Source of the DNA: Legionellaceae bacterium | GTDB taxonomy: Bacteria > Pseudomonadota > Gammaproteobacteria > Legionellales > Legionellaceae | Reading direction: 5' to 3' | DNA length: 64,000 nt | Assembly (NCBI GenBank): GCA_030148065.1 | Contig: JASBUC010000016.1 | Coordinates: 1-64,000 of the forward strand | Shown here: in pieces, positions 10,116 to 18,695 of the stretch | Position numbering within the stretch: position 1 is the stretch's first letter | Layout: every line of letters starts with the position of its first letter | Position numbers and translations under genes: made by a program | Notes under the pieces: model-generated | Seen by the model: only the letters and a program-made list of their open reading frames with translations | The model's database searches: none | What the model was told of the DNA's origin: nothing

Positions 10116-10143
10116 ATAGGCAGTTTTAGAGGCGTGTCTAAAA

Positions 10144-10638
10144 TTATGCACTTTTATTTTTTTGATTTAAAGCCTGAACGACGTTTTCAGTGACAAAAGG
10201 GGTAACATCGCCTCCTAGGCTTGCGACTTCTTTGACCAAGGACGAGGATAAGAAAGAGTGTTCTTTGGCTGTTGGTAAAAAAATGGTCTCGATGCCTGGG
10301 GCTAAATTTTGGTTCATGCCGGCTAATTGAAACTCGTATTCAAAGTCAGAGACGACTCTTAATCCTCGAATAAAGGCATCTGCTTTATGTTGTTTGGCAA
10401 AATCTGCAAGCAGGGTGTCAAAGGTGACCACCTTAATGTGTGCTTTTTGCTGGGGCTTTAAGGCTTCTTGAATCAGAACAACCCGCTCATCTGGGGTAAA
10501 CAAGGTTTTTTTTGCATCACTTTTAGCAACGGCAATGATGAGGCAGTCAAATAATTTAGCACCACGAAGGGCGACGTCTAGATGACCATTGGTGACTGGA
10601 TCAAAGGTGCCTGGGTATATTGCTATTTTTTTTGCCAT
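10144..10638 (-). CDS. coaD: Phosphopantetheine adenylyltransferase
   Basis: CoaD makes dephospho-CoA from 4'-phosphopantetheine and ATP, the fourth step of coenzyme A synthesis. The ATG at 10638 gives 164 residues, the normal size, and begins directly with the nucleotidyltransferase signature YPGTFDPVTNGH. Later motifs are RGLRVVSDFEYE and the ATP-binding SFLSSSLVKEVA. The frame stays open 63 codons further upstream, but that stretch overlaps the divergent lolB gene and is not conserved-looking, so the short start is correct. coaD and lolB are divergent with about 98 bases between their starts. Confidence 0.95.
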   Translation of the reverse strand: MAKKIAIYPGTFDPVTNGHLDVALRGAKLFDCLIIAVAKSDAKKTLFTPDERVVLIQEALKPQQKAHIKVVTFDTLLADFAKQHKADAFIRGLRVVSDFEYEFQLAGMNQNLAPGIETIFLPTAKEHSFLSSSLVKEVASLGGDVTPFVTENVVQALNQKNKSA

Positions 10639-10736
10639 GTTCGAGCCTTCATTCAAAAACTTGATCATACCCCATCCTAACGTATACTCAAGAATTGACT
10701 CATCCATTGAACTCAGTTCCAGTAATTCATTTTTGT

Positions 10737-11300
10737 ATGAGATATTATCTACTGCTGTGCTTTTTTTTGTTACTTGCTGCTTGCTCGAGCGTGAAGCCGC
10801 CAACTGATGCCTTAACGCCAAGCCCACAAGAAAAAAAGATAGGCTCGGTGCAAGCCATTAAAGCCTTTACCATCAAGGGTAGGATTGCCGCGCGCGACAA
10901 CAACGATGGTTTTAGTGCAAGTTTCTACTGGACTCAAAGAAGCCCCAACCATTTTAGCGTCAAACTCTTTGGTCCGATGGGCGCTGGCAGTACTTACATA
11001 AAACGCCAAGGCCAAACAATCACCATCAAAACGGCCAAAGAAACGATTCGCTCACAAGAGCCAGAGCAACTAATCCGGCAAGCCACAGGCTACCCTCTTC
11101 CCATCCAGAGTCTCTACTATTGGTTGCGTGGCTTAAACACGAAAAATCACCCCTTTCACTCAACGCTGAACGAAAATAATTGGCAGATAAACATTTTGCA
11201 AACGAAACAAGTTAACTCGCTTACTCTGCCAGAGAAACTCCGCCTACAAAGTAATGAGTTAACCATTAAGCTTAAGGTCTCATCCTGGACGCTTCGTTAA
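10737..11300 (+). CDS. lolB: Outer-membrane lipoprotein LolB
   Basis: LolB receives lipoproteins from LolA and inserts them into the outer membrane. I place the start at the ATG 10737, which gives MRYYLLLCFFLLLAAC, a lipoprotein signal with lipobox LAAC; 187 residues in all. The mature part contains the LolB-like KGRIAARDNNDGFSASFYW and YWLRGL regions. In most gammaproteobacteria lolB is followed by ispE, tRNA-Gln and prs. Here tRNA-Gln and prs follow, but ispE is replaced by an unrelated gene on the opposite strand. Confidence 0.88.
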   Translation: MRYYLLLCFFLLLAACSSVKPPTDALTPSPQEKKIGSVQAIKAFTIKGRIAARDNNDGFSASFYWTQRSPNHFSVKLFGPMGAGSTYIKRQGQTITIKTAKETIRSQEPEQLIRQATGYPLPIQSLYYWLRGLNTKNHPFHSTLNENNWQINILQTKQVNSLTLPEKLRLQSNELTIKLKVSSWTLR

Positions 11301-11353
11301 CACATCAACTATGCCTCCTAACTAACAAACCCTACGCCAAGCCCGGCGCGCAC

Positions 11354-11438
11354 CCCTACGTCCCTCGGCTTGTCCGAGGGATCTAGGCTATTCTTAACCC
11401 TGGATTCCGCGGACAAGCCGCGGAACGTTGAGTAGGGG
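11354..11438 (-). repeat. REP-like paired-hairpin element, family A copy 1
   Basis: The element contains two 21-base hairpins, 11361-11381 (stem TCCCTCGG/CCGAGGGA, loop CTTGT) and 11405-11425 (stem TTCCGCGG/CCGCGGAA, loop ACAAG). The two loops are exact reverse complements. The same unit recurs at 15018-15181 and 57253-57434 in the opposite orientation. This copy is shorter and lies between the 3' ends of convergent lolB and the 718-residue gene, ending one base before that gene's stop codon. It may act as a bidirectional terminator. Confidence 0.85.
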
Positions 11439-11439
11439 C

Positions 11440-13596
11440 TTAGTTGAATCCTGCTTGCTGCTGTTCTTTTTGCAGAGGGCCTTCGAGTTCACGTACGTAC
11501 TCAATTGAGGGAACGATCTGCAAGTTTTCATGATCTTCAATGGATTGTTCTAAGCCTTTCAATGTCATTAAAAGACGCTCTAGTAATTCTGGTGCTTTTT
11601 CTGACAAGGCATCAGCAAAGTACTTAAATTCCAGAGTTGGCTCTTCTTCCTCTTCTTGCTTTAAGTGTTCGCAGCGAATAAGCTCCTCGATTAACTCTGA
11701 AAACTCTTCTTGCTGGCCCAACTCGCTGTCACTTAAATCTTCTAAGATCTGCATGAGATCGGCAACTTTTTGTTTAAACCGTTGGCCATCAGACGAGTCT
11801 CTATCGACCTCTTCAAATTTAATTATTAAAGAGTCAAAACATGAGCCAACCTGATCAACAAACTCCACCGGCGAGTAACTCTCTAATGCTTCATATTCTA
11901 AACTGTTTGCCTGCTCATGCGCCTGTAAATAATCATCATCGCTAGAATCGTCACTAAAGCGCCGTTCATCATCATTGCTGATTGAGGAGTTTTCATGGCT
12001 GGTTAAGTCTTCTAGCGGCTCTCGCACAACCACCTTACCAAGGGAGGCCGACTCTACCCCACCGGGTCTTATTTGCAGTGGGTTTTTATGTGAGAAAAAG
12101 AGATCGACTCTTTTAACCAGTTTGGCCAAGTCTCCGGTTGAGAACATTTTTTTGGCCGTATAATTTGGGTTGTCTTCTTTGGCTTTTCGATAATTATCGA
12201 GTGTTTCTTTGCCTGGGTTTTGCACAAAGGCACTTAAAGCTTCTGCAACATTTGCTTTTTCACGATGCTTTTCATCATTGTGATCTCGGTAGTGATCACA
12301 GCGCTCCTTGGCATCTTTTTTTATCTCAGATGCTTGATGAATAAACTCACCAAGCTTATCTAGAAACGCGCTCACCTCAGGCACATTCCCTTGATAATGG
12401 CGAATAAGCGTGTTTAATTTTTTTCCCAAAACCACAGAGTCCTGATGATAGAGTTCTCCTGTCATTAACCACTGTTCAAATTGATTAAAGATTGTATTGA
12501 GCGCCTCACTACTGGCAATAACAGCTCTTGCTTTTTCAAGCGCAATCAAGGCTTCCTCTGGTGGGAAGTGATGGGCCATTTCAGCGTCAAAGATTGTGGC
12601 GAGTTTCCCTTTGGTTAAAAGGTTCTCACCAATGGCCTCAGGGTTTTTCCGTTCAATGGCGACGACTTTATGCAAAGCTAAGCGCCCCTGCATGGAATCA
12701 CGCAGCGCTTTAGCAACTTCTAATTTTGCCACATCGTTATTTTGCTCATAATAGACGATTAATGCATTTAATTTGCTTAAGTTTTTTAACCTATTAGGAG
12801 AGGTATGCGTTGGAATTCTATCAGGTAAATAGCACCGCTCCTGCGCTGACATTTCTGGTCGATGTTCAAACCCCTCTGAAAGGTCACTAGAGGTTTTACG
12901 GGCGTTTAGGTTAGCGACTACCCTCTCAAAGCTTTCATGCAACCCTTGCAAGGTCTCTTTGTTAATCAAACAGCCTGTGAAGTTGTTGACTGCTGTTTCA
13001 TCCAAATCGGCAAAGTTTGGCACATCCAAAGCGATGCGCTTTAGCTCTTGGCCTCGCATTTCATGATCTTCTAACGTCGTCATCAGCAGGTAATAATTCA
13101 TTCTCTGATACACGTTATTATCTTGGTCTCGGTACATCATCGAGGCGGTGGTGTTGTTGGTCACAAGCTCTGCTATCTCACGTCTCATAGGCGGTTCTGC
13201 AAGTATTGGCCTTTGCAGTCGTTCTATCACCAACGCTTTTGCTTCCCCTATTAAGGTATGCAAAGAGGGCTTTTTCTTTGATTTGGGGTTCACTAGTTGT
13301 TTTGAGTGCCCATATTTAGCCCATTTGTCTTCAGTTTGTCGAAGACAGTGGCAAAACTCTTCCCAGCTTTTTTGTTGAGCATTGTAAGTACCATTTTCTA
13401 ATGTTGGCAGCACTTGACTGAGCATGTCTGCAAGCTTTGCCTTTTGCTCTTTTGCTTCGGTAGAGCCAGTCTCGCCGGAGGTAAGGCCCCCACTGCCCTG
13501 ATGAGCTTGGATGTAGTTAGAAATTTTATCTTGCAGTGCCGCTTCCCTTCTATCCAGATTAAGGCCACTGCTTGCTTGAGGTTGTTTGGACGACAT
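11440..13596 (-). CDS. Large acidic helical protein of unknown function
   Basis: The ATG at 13596 is preceded by AGAGGAGAA about 7 bases upstream, a clear ribosome site, giving 718 residues; in-frame codons up to 13620 are probably untranslated. The protein is helical. Residues ~540-718 are very acidic and rich in Glu, Asp and Ser, and the C-terminus has Glu-rich stretches recalling Dot/Icm translocation signals (inference). No enzyme motif is visible. It occupies the position where ispE lies in the conserved lolB-ispE-tRNA-Gln-prs order, in reverse orientation, which suggests insertion or local rearrangement. Confidence 0.78.
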   Translation of the reverse strand: MSSKQPQASSGLNLDRREAALQDKISNYIQAHQGSGGLTSGETGSTEAKEQKAKLADMLSQVLPTLENGTYNAQQKSWEEFCHCLRQTEDKWAKYGHSKQLVNPKSKKKPSLHTLIGEAKALVIERLQRPILAEPPMRREIAELVTNNTTASMMYRDQDNNVYQRMNYYLLMTTLEDHEMRGQELKRIALDVPNFADLDETAVNNFTGCLINKETLQGLHESFERVVANLNARKTSSDLSEGFEHRPEMSAQERCYLPDRIPTHTSPNRLKNLSKLNALIVYYEQNNDVAKLEVAKALRDSMQGRLALHKVVAIERKNPEAIGENLLTKGKLATIFDAEMAHHFPPEEALIALEKARAVIASSEALNTIFNQFEQWLMTGELYHQDSVVLGKKLNTLIRHYQGNVPEVSAFLDKLGEFIHQASEIKKDAKERCDHYRDHNDEKHREKANVAEALSAFVQNPGKETLDNYRKAKEDNPNYTAKKMFSTGDLAKLVKRVDLFFSHKNPLQIRPGGVESASLGKVVVREPLEDLTSHENSSISNDDERRFSDDSSDDDYLQAHEQANSLEYEALESYSPVEFVDQVGSCFDSLIIKFEEVDRDSSDGQRFKQKVADLMQILEDLSDSELGQQEEFSELIEELIRCEHLKQEEEEEPTLEFKYFADALSEKAPELLERLLMTLKGLEQSIEDHENLQIVPSIEYVRELEGPLQKEQQQAGFN

Positions 13597-13807
13597 GCAC
13601 TTCTCCTCTAAAATGCGCACGCAAAAGGCGCGATTTAAGCCACGTTGATTAAATATTAGACCATCAATTGCTGAATATCCATTTCACCAACACTTTTACA
13701 GACTATCGGCCAAGTGAATGCATTTTAGTGTGCTATTTTAGTTGACATTTCCGGTCAAGATCTGGAAAATGGCCACCGTTGCGATTCATGCAACTATTTA
13801 ACTTCGT

Positions 13808-13882
13808 TGGGGTATCGCCAAGCGGTAAGGCACAGGGTTTTGATCCCTGCATTCCCAGGTTCGAATCCTGGTACCCCAGCCA
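13808..13882 (+). tRNA. tRNA-Gln (anticodon TTG)
   Basis: The cloverleaf is complete: acceptor stem TGGGGTA with TACCCCA, discriminator G, encoded CCA (13880-13882), anticodon stem CAGGG/CCCTG and loop TTTTGAT with anticodon TTG at 13840-13842, and T-arm CCAGG TTCGAAT CCTGG. It reads CAA and, by wobble, CAG. Its place just before prs is the usual gammaproteobacterial arrangement. No other tRNA was found in the window. Confidence 0.97.
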
Positions 13883-13931
13883 CTAGTCGCAAAACGAGGT
13901 CGGATCGCCGGCTTGTTTAACACTCATTAAG

Positions 13932-14021
13932 TAAGCAGCAAGCAGAGGATAGATCTAGACCAGGCTGTAAGTCTGTATAATAATAACAATAATTCTAGAT
14001 CTGTCTTTTGCTCACTGCTTA
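13932..14021. repeat. 28-nt inverted repeat around a promoter-like stretch before prs
   Basis: The left arm 13932-13959 and right arm 13994-14021 are reverse complements at 23 of 28 positions; the innermost nine bases (AGATCTAGA/TCTAGATCT) are perfect. Of the five differences, three would still be G-T/U wobble pairs in a hairpin. The 34-base loop contains TATAATAATAA, resembling a -10 region for prs. The right arm ends 23 bases before the prs ATG. This could be a palindromic insertion, an operator or a leader structure. Confidence 0.7.
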
Positions 14022-14044
14022 TTAGTTAAGCTTAGGTTACTACC

Positions 14045-14992
14045 ATGTCTAAAATGATGCTTTTTTCTGGAAATGCGAACCCTTCCTTGGCAAAAAGTGT
14101 TGCGGATCACCTCGATCTGCGCCTCGGTAAGGCGAAAGTTGACAAGTTTAGTGATGGTGAAACCTCGGTTGAAATCTTAGAAAACGTACGAGGTCGTGAC
14201 GTTTTTATTCTGCAACCAACCAGCATGCCTACCAATGACAATTTGATGGAGCTGGTTATTTTAGCGGATGCCCTAAGACGTTCATCCGCTAGTCGCGTAA
14301 CAGCGGTTATTCCCTATTATGGCTATGCCCGCCAAGACAGACGAGTGCGTTCTGCTCGTGTACCAATTACCGCTAAAGTCACGGCTGACATTATTACCTC
14401 GGTCGGCATTTCCCGTATGATGACCGTTGATTTGCACGCCGATCAAATTCAAGGCTTTTTCCACATGCCAGTGGATAACGTCTATGCCACACCTGTGATG
14501 ATTGATGACATAAATAAACAGTCGCTGTCCGATATTATGGTGGTCTCACCAGATGTTGGTGGTGTAGTGCGAGCCAGAGCCTTAGCAAAGCGGCTAAATG
14601 ACACTTCTCTTTCCATCATTGACAAGAGACGAATTGGTCCAAACCGCTCTGAAGTCATGCATGTGATTGGTGAGCCTCAAGGCAAAGACTGCATTATTGT
14701 TGATGACATCGTCGACACAGCTGGCACCTTGTGTGGGGCTGCCAGCATGTTAAAAGAAAATGGGGCGAAAAGCGTTCGCGCCTACATCACTCACCCGGTA
14801 CTCTCAGGCCCCGCGGTTGATAATATTAGTCAATCCGGCCTGGATGAAATCGTGGTCACAGACACCATTCCTTTATCAGCACAAGCAAAAAGCTGCTCTA
14901 AAATACGCCAAATATCTCTTGCCAAGCTACTCGCGCAAGTCATTCGTCGGATCAACATCGAAGAATCTGTTAGCTCTATGTTTGATGAATGA
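14045..14992 (+). CDS. prs: Ribose-phosphate pyrophosphokinase
   Basis: Prs makes PRPP from ribose 5-phosphate and ATP for nucleotide, histidine and tryptophan synthesis. Its 315 residues match the family length. Visible signatures are the flexible-loop [10 protein letters not shown], the [12 protein letters not shown] metal/ATP site, and the PRPP-binding loop [13 protein letters not shown]. It starts at ATG 14045, downstream of tRNA-Gln and the inverted repeat. It ends facing fis, with a family A repeat in the intergenic space. Confidence 0.97.
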   Translation: MSKMMLFSGNANPSLAKSVADHLDLRLGKAKVDKFSDGETSVEILENVRGRDVFILQPTSMPTNDNLMELVILADALRRSSASRVTAVIPYYGYARQDRRVRSARVPITAKVTADIITSVGISRMMTVDLHADQIQGFFHMPVDNVYATPVMIDDINKQSLSDIMVVSPDVGGVVRARALAKRLNDTSLSIIDKRRIGPNRSEVMHVIGEPQGKDCIIVDDIVDTAGTLCGAASMLKENGAKSVRAYITHPVLSGPAVDNISQSGLDEIVVTDTIPLSAQAKSCSKIRQISLAKLLAQVIRRINIEESVSSMFDE

Positions 14993-15017
14993 TAAGACTA
15001 CTAGATACTAGATACTA

Positions 15018-15181
15018 GCAACCCACAAAGGCGTAGCCTTTGAAACAGTTGACACTAACATCCCTCTACACTACATTCCGCGGAAATCTCTCTACTCAAC
15101 GTTCCGCGGCTTGTCCGCGGAATCCATGAGTCAGAATAGTCTGGGCCCCTCGGACAAGCCGTGGGACGTAGGGACGTAGGG
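15018..15181 (+). repeat. REP-like paired-hairpin element, family A copy 2
   Basis: This copy has the long left part also present at 57253 (GCAACCCACAAAGGCGT, then GTTGACACTAACATCCC), an extra TTCCGCGGAA palindrome, and the two hairpins with loops CTTGT and ACAAG. It is preceded by heptamer repeats (ACTAGAT twice plus ACTAG, 15000-15018) and runs into an 8-base tandem (GGACGTAG and variants, five copies, about 15161-15200). It fills much of the 323-base gap between convergent prs and fis; the remainder (15200-15315) shows no recognisable feature. Confidence 0.85.
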
Positions 15182-15315
15182 ACGTAGGGGCGTAGGGGCG
15201 TTAGTTACGATATGGGACGTGGGAGTTGTTAGTTAGGAAATTTAGAAAATGGTTAATGGTGAAGTGTTGGGGATGCGTTGCCCGTTTGGGCAACAGCAAT
15301 CAAAACTTGCAACGG

Positions 15316-15609
15316 TTATTCGCGTGTGCCAACGTATTTGTCGTCGAAGTATTTTCTGAGTTTGGTTCTTAATGTGCCACGGCTAATGCCTAACATGATA
15401 GCAGCTCGAGACTGATTGTACTTACAATGCTCCATAACCACTTTAAACAAAGGTCCTTCTACTTCTTCTAGGACAAATTGATACAAATCAACCGGCTCTT
15501 TATCTCCTAACAAAGAAAAGTATTTCTTCATTGCCATGGCAACGCTATCTGCCAATGATGAAGCATCAGCAGAAGGCGTTGTTTTTGCCTCATAAATTGC
15601 AGTATTCAT
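15316..15609 (-). CDS. fis: Fis-family nucleoid/DNA-bending protein
   Basis: The 97 residues match the size of Fis, which bends DNA and regulates rRNA, recombination and, in Legionella, effector genes. The C-terminal helix-turn-helix is clear in NQSRAAIMLGISRGTLRTKL. The N-terminal ~45 residues are less conserved. It is a single gene, not paired with dusB as in enterobacteria, and lies downstream of the DUF945 gene on the same strand, 74 bases apart. Related genomes often carry several fis paralogues, so this may be one of them. Confidence 0.9.
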   Translation of the reverse strand: MNTAIYEAKTTPSADASSLADSVAMAMKKYFSLLGDKEPVDLYQFVLEEVEGPLFKVVMEHCKYNQSRAAIMLGISRGTLRTKLRKYFDDKYVGTRE

Positions 15610-15683
15610 TCCACGTATTCCTCAGAAAAAGGAAGGCATTTTAACGAATCGCCACAACTCTTACAAGGCGTATTTCCTTGTTT

Positions 15684-17243
15684 TTATTGAAAAACATCCT
15701 TTTTAAAGGCTTTATCATTGATAAAAAGCTGATTCTCTTTGAGCTCTATTTCAACAAAATAATTCCCATCTTTTTCACTCAACAAACCAGCCTTCAGCAG
15801 AGAATTAATTTGCATGTCCGCTTGCTTCTCTGCCATCGCTGTTATTTCTTTATTACTAAGCATTGGTTGGCTGCTGACAGGTTTATCTGACACCATGTCA
15901 TTTTGCTCGGCGTTGGCAGATTCTGTGTTTGCAGCTTCTTTCATTCGGCGTTGTTCCAACTGTTGTTGCTGTCTTAGCTTTTGCGAAATCATGTTGACCG
16001 ATAGAGAACGCACTAAGGCTTTAGGAAGTGACAGCTCAACTTCTGCCCGCAAAGCAGGGATTAGATCATTTAGATCTTTAAAGGTTTGTTTATCGTCTTT
16101 CTTAACGTAAAACTTTCCTTCTGCATCAACCATGCCCTCTGGTAGTTTCATGGTTAAGGTGTCAATGATGAACTCAGGTTTGTCATTGGCAAGGCTAACC
16201 AAGTTAGGGATGAGTGCTTGCAGCTGCTGGTTTTGCTGCTCAGGGCTCAAACCAGGTGCGCTAAGGTGATTGGCCTTTTGCTGAATGATTGCAAGTTTAT
16301 CAAGATTTAAATTCTTAACCTTACTCTCTAACTCACCGGGACCATAGCTTTGATTGAGAACAAGGGCTGTTCCAAGTTTGAGCTCGGCTTCACCTTGAAT
16401 GAGATCATTGACGACTTTCGTCTTAGAGACCATGGTTCCACCAGAGAAACTAAGAAGTTGCTCTGAACCTTCTTTTACTTCAACCTTTGGTAGATTAAAG
16501 CTCACATCTCCCATCCAAAAACCTGGGATGCTGGTTGCCGTTAAATCATAATCAGCGTCCATTTTATCAAGACTTATGGCTTTGCCTTGCATGTTCAAAT
16601 TCATGCCCTTCAAAGAAGATTCACCTGTCATTTTGCTAAAGGCTTCGTCACTTTGCCAGTGATTGTCAAACCCTAACCAGTTAATGCTTGCCTGCATCAT
16701 GGGCGACTCTAAACGAAAGGCAGGAATTGAAACATTAAGATCATTGTCTCCTGTGTAACGAGTTAACACGCTTAACTGAACCTTAGGCTCAATCGAATCT
16801 TTGCTGATGAACTGCTTTAACATGCCCTGAAACTTAGCTGGAATTTCTAGGGTTGCCTGGGAATAAGCAAGCCCAAACTCCCCTTGCGAGAAGATAAAAG
16901 GGCCGTGGGCAACATCGAGTGGAATGGTGTAGGAGAACGCTGGCATCTGCATGGGGGGCATGGTGCCTGGGGTGCCACTTTGTGCCTTAATATTTACCGG
17001 CATGAGGACCTTCATCGACACATCCAAGTCGGCAGAGGAAGAAAAAATACGGTTTTTAAAATTAACAACTTTGAAGGTTACTTCTAATGGTGAGTTTTGC
17101 GCTTTGAGTGATTGCATGGTGGCCACATTCATATCAACCGCCATTTTCTTTAATATGGTTCCAGCCCTCATACCAGCAATGTAATAACCACATAAGATGG
17201 CAATGATTGCAACTAAGATGATGGCCGTTATTTTTTTCTTCAT
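15684..17243 (-). CDS. DUF945 (YdgA-like) membrane-anchored protein
   Basis: This 519-residue protein begins with MKKKITAIILVAII and a single N-terminal membrane segment (~residues 5-24) and continues as a periplasmic beta-rich domain, the layout of the YdgA/YihF DUF945 family. These proteins are widespread in gammaproteobacteria and their role is not settled. The C-terminal region contains a Gln/Arg/Glu-rich stretch (~residues 420-450) and the end shows the family-like EIELKENQLFIN. The ATG follows a short AGGAG-like site. The 175-base gap upstream to the MFS gene holds no clear element. Confidence 0.8.
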   Translation of the reverse strand: MKKKITAIILVAIIAILCGYYIAGMRAGTILKKMAVDMNVATMQSLKAQNSPLEVTFKVVNFKNRIFSSSADLDVSMKVLMPVNIKAQSGTPGTMPPMQMPAFSYTIPLDVAHGPFIFSQGEFGLAYSQATLEIPAKFQGMLKQFISKDSIEPKVQLSVLTRYTGDNDLNVSIPAFRLESPMMQASINWLGFDNHWQSDEAFSKMTGESSLKGMNLNMQGKAISLDKMDADYDLTATSIPGFWMGDVSFNLPKVEVKEGSEQLLSFSGGTMVSKTKVVNDLIQGEAELKLGTALVLNQSYGPGELESKVKNLNLDKLAIIQQKANHLSAPGLSPEQQNQQLQALIPNLVSLANDKPEFIIDTLTMKLPEGMVDAEGKFYVKKDDKQTFKDLNDLIPALRAEVELSLPKALVRSLSVNMISQKLRQQQQLEQRRMKEAANTESANAEQNDMVSDKPVSSQPMLSNKEITAMAEKQADMQINSLLKAGLLSEKDGNYFVEIELKENQLFINDKAFKKDVFQ

Positions 17244-17418
17244 CCCTACTCCTAAGTGTGGATTTCAACGTATCGTGGCTATAAGTTATAGCATACTTTG
17301 ACCTTGTTTCTTATCATCACTTGCGCAATGGGTGCTAAATTAACGAACTCGCAGAAAAAAACGAGTGTATTCTGTACTTTGTGCCTTTTTGATAAACGAA
17401 ATCTTTGTCGCAGAGTGA

Positions 17419-18675
17419 CTAAGGCTTTTGTGGGTGCTCTTTTAAGAAGAGCCCCACTAAAATTGCCAGAGCGGCGCAAACTGGTAGTAACGAAAAGCCT
17501 ACCTGAAAGTTTGCTAGGCTTAAATTCGCTATGTCATTGACACCACCTACGTACCAATCGATGAACTGACCAAGAATGGGCTGCAAGAGCGCACCAATAA
17601 TCACAGAAAACATGTTTGAGAAAGCCAAGGCCGTGCCAAGCACCGACTTATCACTGCACTCTGAGACCATGGTGTAGGCAATGATCACCCCAAAGTTTGT
17701 CAAACCATGGCAGAAAAAGAGTAAGTAAATGGCACCAACGCTCAAGCTTGGCATAAAGATGATAAGCCCCATAAACAAGCTTCCACAAGCTGCTGACAAA
17801 AAGAGAAAGAGCTTTCTTTTTTGAAGCTTATCAGAGAACCAACCAAATATCGGCCCACCAAACACCCAACCAATAAAAATAAGGCCGTTGGCAAACGCCG
17901 CATTATGAGCACTAAGGCCTCGTCCATACTGGAGAAAGGCAGGCCCCCAAAACTCTCCGATGACCGCCGATGGTGCATAGATTAACCCCGCACATAATGA
18001 AGCCAACACCACCTGTCGATTTAGAAAGACTCTCCTGAGACTGTGTCCTAAGGAGCATAAAATTTGCCACCAGGATTGGCCTTGGTGGGCGGTTGTGTCA
18101 ACTTGAGAATTAGGCTTAACTTGCACAAATTTAAAGATTAAACCGGCAAGGAAGAAAAAAACCACCGCCATCACATACATGGTCTCACGCCAACCAATGC
18201 TGGTAACCAGCAAAGACACAGGCGCTTCTCCCACAGCCGCCCCCAGCATGCCCATTGCTTGTGTGAGCCCTGCTAGCATGCCAAACATGGCAATTGGAAA
18301 CCACATCGCTGCAAGCCGCAAGGCGCTTACAAAAGCAAAGGCGGCGCTAAAGCCAATCACCGCTCTTGAAAGGCATGCAATAATTAAGTTTGGCGCAGCG
18401 CCAAAACCGACACAGCCAAGCGCGGTCACCAAGGCCATGATGGTCAGTAAATTACGAATGTTATAGCGATCAACAATTAAGCCAACCGGCAGCTGCATGG
18501 CAAGATAAGGGTAGTAAAAATAAGCAGATAAAGCCCCAAGCCCTCCGGCACTAACAGAAAAGGCAAGCTGCAACTCTCGGCTCATCACCCCAGGTGAGAC
18601 CCGAGCAAAGTAATCGGCAAAGAAATAAAAGGCCGCGAGCCCCCAAATTAACCAGCTCTTTTTAAGCGATGACAT
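17419..18675 (-). CDS. MFS transporter, tandem paralogue 1
   Basis: A 12-helix major facilitator of 418 residues from the ATG at 18675, chosen because it aligns with the start of its neighbour. Signatures include FADYFARVSPGVM in helix 1 and the inter-helix LPVGLIVDRYNIR, a variant of the MFS motif A; a second motif A-like stretch is GWFSDKLQKRK in the C-half. This sub-family is common in Legionella and Coxiella and its substrates are mostly unknown. It lies 20 bases after the second paralogue and most likely shares its transcript. Confidence 0.88.
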   Translation of the reverse strand: MSSLKKSWLIWGLAAFYFFADYFARVSPGVMSRELQLAFSVSAGGLGALSAYFYYPYLAMQLPVGLIVDRYNIRNLLTIMALVTALGCVGFGAAPNLIIACLSRAVIGFSAAFAFVSALRLAAMWFPIAMFGMLAGLTQAMGMLGAAVGEAPVSLLVTSIGWRETMYVMAVVFFFLAGLIFKFVQVKPNSQVDTTAHQGQSWWQILCSLGHSLRRVFLNRQVVLASLCAGLIYAPSAVIGEFWGPAFLQYGRGLSAHNAAFANGLIFIGWVFGGPIFGWFSDKLQKRKLFLFLSAACGSLFMGLIIFMPSLSVGAIYLLFFCHGLTNFGVIIAYTMVSECSDKSVLGTALAFSNMFSVIIGALLQPILGQFIDWYVGGVNDIANLSLANFQVGFSLLPVCAALAILVGLFLKEHPQKP

Positions 18676-18695
18676 CGTTTTAATTTTCTCTCTCC

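Noticed and set aside
10639-10827. Longer CoaD starting at 10827
   Set aside because: The first 63 codons overlap the divergent lolB gene and precede the normal N-terminal signature YPGTFDP.
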